From Panopea generosa (taxonomy: Eukaryota > Mollusca > Bivalvia > Adapedonta > Hiatellidae): a stretch of 64,000 nucleotides of DNA. Within the stretch, counting starts at the first letter, position 1. Each line of letters starts with the position of its first letter. Shown one piece after another: positions 56,901 to 64,000 of the stretch. The notes under the pieces were generated by a model. That model saw nothing but the letters and a program-made list of their open reading frames with translations, was not told where the DNA came from and did no database searches. Location of the stretch: the NCBI GenBank assembly GCA_029582155.1, contig CM055907.1, positions 15,598,974-15,662,973 of the forward strand, given 5' to 3'. The position numbers and the translations under genes were made by a program.

Positions 56901-57918
56901 CATAATTTTTCATTCTGCTATTCTGCTGTTCTGCTGGCAGAGTGAAAAGATTTCATTCTGCTGTTCTGCTATTCTGCTGGCAGAATGAGAATATTTCATT
57001 CTGCTGTTCTGCTATTCTGCTGGCAGAATGAAAAAAAATAATTCTGCTGTTCTGCCATTCTGCTAACTTGACCGACTTAAAATGGCTTGTGTTTTTTTTG
57101 TGAAAAATGAGAGAAGAATTTGAAGAATTTAGAAAATAAAGTTTAACGCGTTTTTAATGATAACTGTGATCCTGTTTAACATTTGTTACATTGATAAAAA
57201 TAGAACATGCTAAGTGATGGATCAAAAGAAATACATTACAACTTATTATAATCGCATGTTATCAGACGTATGTTGACCGGTCATTCCCATTGGCCATACT
57301 TCGGACTTTTGTAAAAGGTATCGTGTTTATGTTTAACTAATTAAGCTGTTATATATCTCGTCGAGATAATGCCTCATTTTAAGTGAGTGAGTGAGAGAAT
57401 GATTGATTGATTGAGTGAATGAGAGAGTGTGTGGATGAGTGATTGATTGAGTGATTGAGTGAATGAATGAGTGAGTGAGTGAACGAATAAGTGAATGAGT
57501 GAATGAATAAGTTAGTAAGTGAGTGAGTGAGTGATTGAGTGAGTAATTGAGTGAGTTGAGTGAGTGAGTGAGTGAGTGTGTGAGTGAGTGAGTGAGTGAG
57601 TGAGTGAGTGAGTGAGTGAGTGAGTGAGTGAGTGAGTGAGTGAGTGAGTGAGTGAGTGAGTGAGTGAGTGAGTGAGTGAGTGAGTGAGTGAGTGAGTGAG
57701 TGAGTGAGTGAGTGAGTGAGTGAGTGAGTGAGTGAGTGAGTGAGTGAGTGAGTGAGTGAGTGAGTGAGTGAGTGAGTGAGTGAGTGAGTGAGTGAGTGAG
57801 TGAGTGAGTGAGTGAGTGAGTGAGTGAGTGAGTGAGTGAGTGAGTGAGTGAGTGAGTGAGTGAGTGAGTGAGTGAGTGAGTGAGTAATGGAGTTCTCATT
57901 AGCATTTCTTGATAAATG

Positions 57919-57972
<54 letters not shown>

Positions 57973-60136
57973 CCAGAATAATATTATTTACAACAATATG
58001 TTTTTCCCCTCATTTTAGGTTCATACTTTGTTTAGATACTTTATTAAATCCTCCGAGGCATTTGTGTTGCTATATTGTACAGAGGCGTTACTTGTTGTTA
58101 AAAGATGTTCATGTTTTATGATGTTTCATACAAATCATATGCAGTTTTACTGCTTAGGTAAAAAACATCGACGATATAGAGGAGGCATCGTTAACGTTAA
58201 TGTTAGTTTTGTTTTAGTCGTTTTGATATTGTAATTGTTTATGTTGTGTTTAAGTTTGAAGTTTGTTATTCACCTTGTTTTTAAATATCATTAAAATGTG
58301 TTTAAGACTAAATATGCAGTATGTGTGTAATGTAAAACACAGAATTTCTGATGTGAATACATATATAAAAACATAACATAAAAAGTAAATCACAAAAATA
58401 TAAACCTTTCATCATTATGTCATAAAAAGTCGTATTATTACTTATTTCATGACACACACATTTAAATAGTGTGGGGAATCCTTTGGTATATGCGCAGAAC
58501 TCGACGTAAGCTACTAATTACAGTAATTGATATAAGACGCGGACCTATTTGATGACTGCAGAAACTAGAACAGGAAGACAAAGATAAATTATATTTTATA
58601 ATGGTACGAAAAGTTGGACAAATAAGCAATGAGTGGGTCCGTTTAAGGCATTTGGAGGAAGAGTTCGCCATCATTGAATCCTCAGCCATTCCGTTCGTTG
58701 CGCTTTTAAAGAGAAAAAGCGTAGTTGTCAGCGGTAAACGGGCGATTCTTCAGACAGTTACGCCATTTTGTTAAGCAGTTAAACATCAGGCCCCGGTTTA
58801 ACTCAATATTTCAATCTGAAATTTTCCTCAACTCAAAATGTCCAATTTCTCTAAATCTTTACTCCAACTCTTAACACGTTAAATGACAACTCAGAACTGA
58901 AGTCGGAATGAATCTTAACTCATTAGAAAATGATAAAATGCAAAAAAAAAACCCAATGTAAATGAGGTTATGAATTTTCAAAAATTTGAAATGAGTTGAA
59001 TCTCAAGTTGAGATGTTAAGTGAAACTTGGACCAGCTTTGCAATGCGTTGAGCACTCTATTGAGTGTTAGTAACATAACAGATCGGGCCAACTGGTCACT
59101 ATAGACACGTACTTTGAAGTGATTTCTAATTCAAACAATTGCCAATATTTCAGTTTAACATTTAAGCCATTAAGGCCGAATTTACAATATAGTTCAGAAT
59201 ACCTTTCCTACATTTACACAAACAATGACACTTAATTAGGTGCATACTACGTGTGTAAGTGTTTTTAAGGAATTTAATTCGTGTAGCGATAATGATAAAC
59301 TATGCTATATACTATCGAACCAAAGTGTTGTGAAACTAAGTGCCAAAACCTGTTTTATGATTTTAGAGAGAAGAAGAAATATTTTATATAGTTGTATATA
59401 AATAATGTAATAGTTGATTTAGACATATGAAGCATTTTAACATTGTAGTGAGAAGTCGGTGCTAATCAGTTCATTCTAGATCTGATCTAGAATGATATTC
59501 GATTTTTTAAAATATTTTTTAAGCTTTAAGTAGCAGATGCGTTAGCATTTCCTTTCCTCCTCACATCGTAATCTTATATAATTTTAATAACATTTTAGAC
59601 AATATGTCAAGATTAGCACCGGCCTCTCATTTTTTACTGTGTATATATATGTTAAAACGTGGTGTGTTATATGTGCTATTCTGCAAGTATGTTTGCTAGT
59701 CATTAAGGTTATCAGTAAATATATAAACAACAAGTATTATTAATTGTGACAAATTGGTTTAAAATATGTCTTGATATGTTTTACATGTAATATAGTCTCT
59801 TATAATTCTTTATAGAATGGCATGGTTAACTGTTAAATATAATGTTTAATTTAATGTATATACTGTGTATTAACCATGATGAGACTTAAATAAAGAAAAT
59901 ATCTATCTATATCTATCTAAGTATTTGGGCTAATTACCAACTCAACAGTCACCACGACATATACTGCACGGTATTAGCATAACACCAGTTCATGAATATA
60001 AATACACGAACAATAAAACACTACAAAGATAAATACAAATGGATAGTTTCTTACCTATGTGGCGAAAGCAATTAACGACCGAAATATAAATCCAAAGTAG
60101 CAATACTAAATGCAGTTTCCTTCGATGAAGTAACAT
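37933..60136 (-). CDS. gene B: secreted two-domain protein, NNCYNYA family (5 exons, 328 aa)
   Basis: Exons 60055-60136, 51136-51259, 49814-50003, 47594-47864 and 37933-38252 (minus strand) join in frame with phases 1,2,0,1 as in gene A. The first exon encodes a signal peptide (LHLVLLLWIYISVVNC core). The N-terminal domain has SGRENPEW (39-46), LGYAGF (75-80) and TTVGR. KKRKKR at 145-150 followed by QA matches the site in A. The linker before the C-terminal domain is longer and very basic. The C-terminal domain has [19 protein letters not shown] (Cys207), [15 protein letters not shown] (His272), WSHK (His284) and RGPYSVFAGWL. All recognisable motifs are kept, so it looks functional. The role is unknown; a secreted zymogen of papain/NlpC-like fold is the best guess. 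Confidence 0.86.
39281..39589 (-). repeat. SINE family 1 (tRNA-Ala-like head)
   Basis: 309 bp flanked by TAACAGATACAG at 39269-39280 and 39590-39601. Sense strand: A box tggtctagtggtagagcg, anticodon-like loop ctcgcat, B box gggttcgatcccc, a body with gtgactgggtggtatcatac, and a (CAA)n-type tail. Confidence 0.85.
40650..40935. repeat. mixed trinucleotide, GT and GTCC microsatellites
   Basis: ATG, GTC, AGC, TTG, GTA and TGC triplets, then (GT)n and (CCGT)n. Frames through it give low-complexity translations, not genes. Confidence 0.85.
42042..42140. repeat. (TAC)n microsatellite
   Basis: Run of about 20 tac/cta triplets followed by imperfect copies. Confidence 0.9.
43605..43920 (-). repeat. 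SINE family 1, complete
   Basis: 316 bp flanked by perfect 13-bp TTATATAAATCAA (43592-43604, 43921-43933). Confidence 0.9.
44623..44774. mobile_element. fold-back element with perfect 32-bp inverted ends
   Basis: ccatattacacaagttcaat... at the left is exactly complementary over 32 bases to ...attgaacttgtgtaatatgg at the right. Confidence 0.85.
45298..45625. repeat. local tandem duplication
   Basis: 45298-45440 and 45500-45625 share cgtttccagacaaacatg, atgttattctta, gtatacac, ctgtatgat and accgtgtaaaa in order. Confidence 0.6.
46721..46961 (+). repeat. SINE family 2
   Basis: Head ccgtgaccgactggtctaag and gctaaggtcgtaggttcgag, tail aaatgtgttgaaaatgccg. Confidence 0.78.
47285..47539. mobile_element. 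MITE B copy 2
   Basis: Same inverted ends as 22684-22923 (ctgcgtttcataaaataact / ttttttgtgaaacacacccc) and shared inner gtaagtcaatttgacaat. Confidence 0.75.
47594..47864 (-). CDS. gene B exon 4 (convertase site, NNCYNYA motif)
   Basis: 271 nt, acceptor acatttttacag, donor GTAATT. It is 57 nt longer than exon 4 of A; the extra codons lie between KRKKRQA and the KCAKKFKPWNWNY stretch. Confidence 0.88.
48936..49000 (+). repeat. tRNA-like repeat fragment
   Basis: gctccagtggtagagcttcg and ttgggctcgattc resemble A and B boxes. Stems are incomplete. Confidence 0.4.
49257..49370. repeat. pogo-like MITE E, partial
   Basis: Starts agtcaaacctgtgtaagcgg and contains cttgtcttaagcagccaaat; the far end is missing. 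Confidence 0.55.
49814..50003 (-). CDS. gene B exon 3 (LGYAGF...TTVGR)
   Basis: 190 nt, acceptor atattttgtag, donor GTGAGT. Encodes KIPDSVLGYAGFTVTAIN to EINKQ. Confidence 0.87.
50004..51135. other. gene B intron 2
   Basis: 1.1 kb, AT-rich. A fragment near 50320-50345 resembles the 58789 fold-back family; nothing else recognised. Confidence 0.55.
51136..51259 (-). CDS. gene B exon 2 (FSGRENPEW)
   Basis: 124 nt, acceptor ttatgttccag, donor GTAAGA. Encodes GVKYHITLNIFSGRENPEW onward. Confidence 0.87.
51411..51632 (-). repeat. SINE family 2
   Basis: Antisense copy from tgatgtttaacgccattttc to ccactcgatcactgaggaccc. Confidence 0.75.
51915..56060. repeat. 40-bp satellite array (about 103 units)
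   Basis: Unit attgttattgatattattgt + agcgtttgtacgccttccta. The left part (to about 53120) keeps strict 40-bp spacing with alternating attgttattg and cttattattg variants; the right part is more diverged and includes 39-bp units with cgcaccc in place of cgccttcc. Confidence 0.96.
56697..57072. mobile_element. long palindrome / fold-back element
   Basis: Outer inverted ends cggtaaagttagcagaatag / ctgccattctgctaacttga. Inner arms run from the agcagaacagcagaatagca block through tatcacttattttagtataa to gtacgtac on both sides of a short centre. Agcagaat-type units form small arrays at both shoulders. Confidence 0.85.
57379..57885. repeat. (GAGT)n tetranucleotide array
   Basis: About 75 near-perfect units from 57556 on, with imperfect GATT/GAAT units before. 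Confidence 0.96.
57925..57972. repeat. (AT)n/(GT)n microsatellite
   Basis: Dinucleotide run atatat...atgtgtgtgtgt. Confidence 0.9.
58789..59033. mobile_element. MITE D, complete copy
   Basis: Ends ggccccggtttaactcaata and agatgttaagtgaaacttgg are roughly inverted, with inner ctcaact / agttgag pairs. Fragments at 1840, 2090, 34200 and 50320. Confidence 0.55.
60055..60136 (-). CDS. gene B exon 1 (start codon, signal peptide)
   Basis: ATG at 60136-60134. Encodes MLLHRRKLHLVLLLWIYISV and VNCFRHI, donor GTAAGA at 60054. The phase-1 donor matches gene A. Confidence 0.8.
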
Positions 60137-60499
60137 GCTATATATCTATGTTACACACAAACTAGTATATTGCAATATTAAAGGGAAGCGCAGTGATGAT
60201 CCTACAGACGCGTTGCTCAATTTGTATCGATTTACACAAAAAATGTGAGAAATTAGTACTTAATATATAAATTTTGAATGTGTCAGTGACTGCGTAATGA
60301 GATGTTGCGATTTATCATTATTCATTTTGTACATAAAAATTAAGTGAGATGAATTACGTAGATAATAAAGAAATTAAACTCAGAATAGAATTTGACCTAG
60401 CGGAAACAGCCTGTATGTTAGACGCCATCGTGAATGTCAATTCTATTCCAGAAAATGATTTGGAATTTAATGTTATGAATTTACGTATTTTATATTGGA

Positions 60500-60656
60500 G
60501 ACCACCCGTGACCGAATGGTCTAAGGGGTTGTCGATATCGTGGATTCGAGCCTCGCTCGTTCCAATGACTTAATGTTCTACTCGGATTCATTCTGAGGTT
60601 AAAACTGGATATGCCTTATATATCCATTCATATGTTGAAATTGACGCTATCAAACC
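60500..60656 (+). repeat. SINE family 2, shortened
   Basis: Head cccgtgaccgaatggtctaa, B box ggattcgagcctcgctcgtt, and tail tgttgaaattgacgct, with the middle missing. Confidence 0.65.
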
Positions 60657-61654
60657 AAATTTCTTTGGAAAAAAATATATATATTGACCCAATTATTTGT
60701 CCAATATGGCTGTCCGTGAAAAAATAGGCTGTTTTATTAAAACATTATGACAATGTTATTGTTTAACGCTTCTAATAGCCGGGTCAATTTTATTTTTGTT
60801 TATATAAGTTATGAAATAAAAGTAGGCTACACAGTGTAGTTTTTTTATATCTTATTTTTTTTTATTGTAAATGAGATATATATAAAGTTGCAGGCAGGCA
60901 GAGACACATACACACATTCAAGCAGGCAGGCAGTAGTAAATACAGACAGATAGGCAAACAGAAAGACAGATGCGAACACTCGATTATACCGAATGATCCA
61001 GAACGATCGACAAGGAAGTTTTTTTTCTACATTTGTCTTAATAGTAACGTATTGACACATATATTCTTTTTCATTATAGATTTACGGTCTTAAAACAAAA
61101 GCTGCTCAAAGAACCAGACCATAACATACCGATTGTATGAATACTACTCATATAAAACAATACATAATATATAGTATTTTCTCAAGCAATGTGTATGATG
61201 GTGTTTGATTGTCGTTGAGGACCTCAAGGTAGGCTGGCCATTGTAAAACGATGCTTACCCCTTAAATGAAGTCATTATTAGTGTTAAGATTGTTTAACCC
61301 TTTACTCCATAAGCATTGGACTCTTCCAAATAGAAAGCATTAATACACCACTTATCAGCAATGGGTGAATTATGTTTATATTAACTGACAGAGTCTCATT
61401 ACGAGCAATCTGAACTCTTCCTGCACTGATTTCAAAGGCCTTCTGTGATTGGTGTGGGAAAACGCGTATCTATGGAGTGAAGGGTTAACATATACCTTAG
61501 ACAGAAATGTGTCGTTTGTCTTTGCCTGCAATGGGTGTTAGGTGTTTGTTTTGTGTAATTTCCTACATAGAAGTAAAAAATCTCAAAAGAAAAAGAAAAT
61601 TTACATCAAATAAAAAAAAGTATTTTAAAATTTCTATTTTTTCAGTACCTACTG

Positions 61655-61725
61655 CGATTTGAACATACGATTTTCTAGATGACAGTCAACCGCTTAGTTT
61701 ACTGGGCTACGTTTCGGCCCATTCA
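61655..61725 (-). repeat. tRNA-like repeat fragment
   Basis: Antisense block gcgatttgaacatacgattt ... accgcttagtttactgggct. No complete clover-leaf. Confidence 0.35.
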
Positions 61726-61731
61726 TATACC

Positions 61732-61806
61732 GTCCCATTGGTGCAATAAGGTACCAAGTGTATATAAAAAAAGAAGGCACTTGGTACCTTCTTGCACCAA
61801 TGAGAC
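61732..61806. repeat. inverted repeat (hairpin)
   Basis: gtcccattggtgcaataagg...accaagtg pairs with cacttggt...accttcttgcaccaatgagac. Confidence 0.85.
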
Positions 61807-62043
61807 GAATTTACGACGATTTTAACACCTTTTAAGTTGTTATTCTTGAAAGGGACATCATTCTAAATAACTATCCAAAACGTGTTATAGTCGTTTGAAT
61901 ATGCAAATATTTGTATGTAACTAAAAGTATTTACTGAGAAACATAACAAGTCTCGATATTCGTTACTTGTATCCCGTTTTTACTGGCAGTTTTCTTGTAT
62001 GGCAAAAAGCACGATTTTGAAGTCCTCTTAAACATGAGGTAAA

Positions 62044-62070
62044 TCTCTCTCTCTCTCTCTCTCTCTCTAA
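62044..62070. repeat. (TC)n microsatellite
   Basis: tctctc run. Confidence 0.85.
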
Positions 62071-62189
62071 TCCCTCCATTTCAACTAAAATTAAATCCAC
62101 TTCATGGGGATTGACGCTTTTCTAAACTTTGTGCTCCGGGAACAGTTGATTGAATATTTAGCGTCATTTTTATGCCATCGAGGGCTAAC

Positions 62190-62425
62190 AGACGATCAGT
62201 TAACCTAACCACTGTTTCCTGGGATTAACCAGTACTCGAGCACACCCCGTCTCCGCAAGTAACTGATAACTTTCCCACTTGAATCAGTGGTGAGAGACGA
62301 ATGATAATGAGACACAATGTCGTAAATCAATCATCACGGAAACTGTTGCCGGGCGGGGGATTCGAACTCACGACCCCTGGATTGATAGTCAGACGCGTAA
62401 CCGACTGAGCTAATCGGGCCCGGCT
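62190..62425 (-). repeat. tRNA-derived SINE, another type
   Basis: Minus-strand head gattagctcagtcggttacg and gtcgtgagttcgaatccccc. The T-arm does not pair, and a SINE body with gcaagtaactgataactttc follows, so this is not a functional tRNA. Confidence 0.6.
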
Positions 62426-62740
62426 CCGGGAACAGTGTATTATATATAAATATAATGTAAGTTTGGCTATATGTTTCCATTGTAACAGATAATTATATTG
62501 AAATAAATATTGAAAACACACTCATACCAAAATAAAACAAAACATTCTATAAAAGGATATGAAGTGTATAATTTCATATATTTATTCATATTATTCATAT
62601 ATTCGGTAATGATGACATAAACAAATACAAGATTTTAGCATTATTATGATCGGGTTCTAACATTGGATCAATGGCACTGATTGGGGTTGAATTTACATGT
62701 GCAGACTCTTAATAATTACAACACAAGGATAATAAATATC

Positions 62741-62746
62741 TTTATT
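62741..62746 (-). terminator. candidate poly(A) signal of gene C
   Basis: AATAAA on the minus strand about 30 nt beyond the stop of gene C. Confidence 0.6.
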
Positions 62747-62775
62747 TTAATTGAGATATTTCATTTACAATCGCT

Positions 62776-63095
62776 TCACTTCACCATGACATTGCTACCG
62801 ACTGCCAGCCATCCGGCAAATACTTTATAAGGTCCTCTGTCCGCTGACAGAACATCAGAAATCTTATTTCCGCTGTCGTCCGTGTCTCTTGCCTTTGTTC
62901 TGCCAGCTTTGTGCGACCAGAACTCATCATGGTCCTTTCTGTAGAAATGGTAGTCTTCCCCGGGCCATATCACCAGGGCAATCAGGCAGTCGTTGCCGGA
63001 GTTTTCAGAGGACAGTCGTCTACAACCGTCGCGAAGACATGCGGCATATACGTCGTTAGCCTGCAACTGGGAGAACTTCTTTCCAGACCATCGTC
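62776..63095 (-). CDS. gene C terminal exon (NNCYNYA family, 5' partial)
   Basis: 320 nt, acceptor ctgttgattaatag at 63096, stop TGA at 62778-62776. The entering phase fits the family's phase-1 intron inside the PGR codon. It encodes [57 protein letters not shown] and RGPYKVFAGWL, with no indels against exon 5 of A and B. Both conserved His are present. Two extra Cys (AAC, DGC) are not in A or B and could form a disulfide. The exons for the signal peptide, N-terminal domain and NNCYNYA motif should lie beyond position 64000. Confidence 0.85.
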
Positions 63096-64000
63096 CTATT
63101 AATCAACAGAAAAAAGTATTTCAAATAAACTCACTGTGTTACCTCCATTCTATCATTGGCGACAGTACTGTGATTGCAACATTTTAAAAATAGTCAATAT
63201 CGTTTCTCAACAAAAAGCATTATCTAAAGAATCGAGATTAGTGTTAAATTTTAGTGGCAGCACTAGTAGAGAAGCTACTGTGTTTCGTTAGGGCTATCAT
63301 GCTATCGCTTTGTCAACAGGCACACGCGACGCCACTATAGAACGATGAGATTCTAGTGATGGCACGACGGTACAATATCACGATGGTGATTGAACGATAA
63401 AACGACAGCACGATGACGATGACGCGATATTACTTCATCGTGGCATCTCTACATCATCATCGTGCTGTCGTGCCATCACCATCGTGTCACTGTATTATCG
63501 TGGCATCGCGTGTGCCTGATGACAAAGTGATAGCACGATAGCCCTAACAGACACCATAATAAAGTGATATATTTAACTTAAAAAATATTGTACATTCTTG
63601 TACATTCAATATGGACGAAAGAATATTGTGTCATTTAATTTGGGACGTCTTTCTTGCACAAAGGATATAGCATATATGAAATGTTTAAAATTTAATTGAA
63701 CATGTTAAATAATATTATCAGTTTAATTTATAAACAGTAAATTTTGGATTAATTCAAATGTGCAAACGTGCTTGCTACTTTGTGCTGTATTATTATCTGC
63801 GGAAATAAGTTTACGAGTACTAAGAAATGTCAAAATTCCGTCTCTGCTAATTACGTTTTATTTCTGTCTTAAACACGTTTCATCTCAGATGAACAATGTT
63901 GAAGCAGTTATAAGAATGAACATAAATTGGATAAAATAAAATGAGATATATTGCCATTACTCCAGAAACGATTATCCTGCCGGAACACCGTGGCAATAAA
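63096..64000. other. gene C intron 4, partial
   Basis: Holds the fold-back element 63287-63548. No exon 4 was found in the remaining 450 bp. Confidence 0.6.
63287..63548. mobile_element. fold-back element built of cacgatg-type repeats
   Basis: Ends gttagggctatcatgctatc and gatagcacgatagccctaac are inverted over about 45 bp, and the inside is largely self-complementary (gatggcacgac / gtcgtgccatc; cagcacgatgacgatg / catcatcgtgctg). Confidence 0.82.

Larger units (their letters stand above)
51260..60054. other. gene B intron 1
   Basis: 8.8 kb, about half of it the 40-bp satellite. Also SINE family 2, the palindrome at 56697-57072, the GAGT array, and the fold-back element at 58789-59033. Segments at about 59770-59930 and 43480-43600 share tctcttataattctttntag, probably 3' ends of a retroposon. 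Confidence 0.65.
60137..62775. other. spacer between genes B and C
   Basis: No gene recognised. Contains a short SINE family 2 copy, tRNA-like pieces and an inverted repeat. Confidence 0.6.

Noticed and set aside
57333-57905. 190-codon frame of LTHS repeats
   Set aside because: Translation of the GAGT tetranucleotide array.
58462-58689. 75-codon minus frame
   Set aside because: No recognisable motif or splice partner; inside gene B intron 1.
62337-62425. Functional tRNA gene
   Set aside because: A and B boxes and an acceptor-like pairing exist, but the T arm does not pair, there are extra bases before the D arm, and a SINE body follows.

Overview
This is a 64 kb piece of an animal nuclear genome, AT-rich and dense in repeats. 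It has short exons separated by kilobase introns with GT..AG borders, tRNA-derived SINEs with target-site duplications, many MITEs, a Ty3/gypsy-type LTR element and long satellites. The repeat style suggests a mollusc, probably a bivalve; that is inference. No bacterial, organellar or CRISPR signal was seen.

The genes belong to one family. On the minus strand, in tandem, lie gene A (34645 to 18361, five exons, 311 aa), gene B (60136 to 37933, five exons, 328 aa) and the last exon of gene C (63095 to 62776; the rest lies beyond the right edge). I assembled A and B by eye from splice sites. Intron phases are 1,2,0,1 in both, and exons 2, 3 and 5 have identical lengths (124, 190, 320 nt). Each protein has a signal peptide, an N-terminal domain (SGRxNPxW ... 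LGYxGF ... TVGR), a basic KRKKR-QA proprotein-convertase-like site, and a C-terminal domain (NNCYNYA ... TFAQPGR ... [15 protein letters not shown] ... WSHK ... RGPYxVFAGWL). A Cys and a His in the C-terminal domain suggest a papain/NlpC-like hydrolase fold. At the left edge, on the plus strand, gene D (exons 509-682 and 1305-1465) encodes the N-terminal domain alone and then stops. The layout suggests a secreted zymogen family with a free-standing copy of its putative pro-domain nearby. I know no characterised member.

Region by region: 1-1465 gene D. 3903-11535 is an LTR retrotransposon with integrase ahead of reverse transcriptase (Gmr1-like order), near-identical LTRs, a 5-bp target duplication, a tRNA-Leu primer site and a broken gag. 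11649-15300 is a degenerate large inverted-repeat element holding a hAT-type transposase remnant. 15301-18160 holds SINE/MITE copies and a 57-bp minisatellite. 18361-34645 is gene A. 34646-37932 is spacer with MITEs. 37933-60136 is gene B; its intron 4 holds three tRNA-derived SINEs, one interrupted by a 1.9 kb inverted-repeat element, and its intron 1 holds a 4.1 kb 40-bp satellite, a palindrome and a GAGT array. 60137-62775 is spacer with SINE pieces. 62776-64000 is gene C's last exon plus an intron with a fold-back element.

Limits: exon boundaries are read by eye without transcripts. Family resemblances come from memory of motifs, not searches. Repeat boundaries are approximate unless a target duplication is given.
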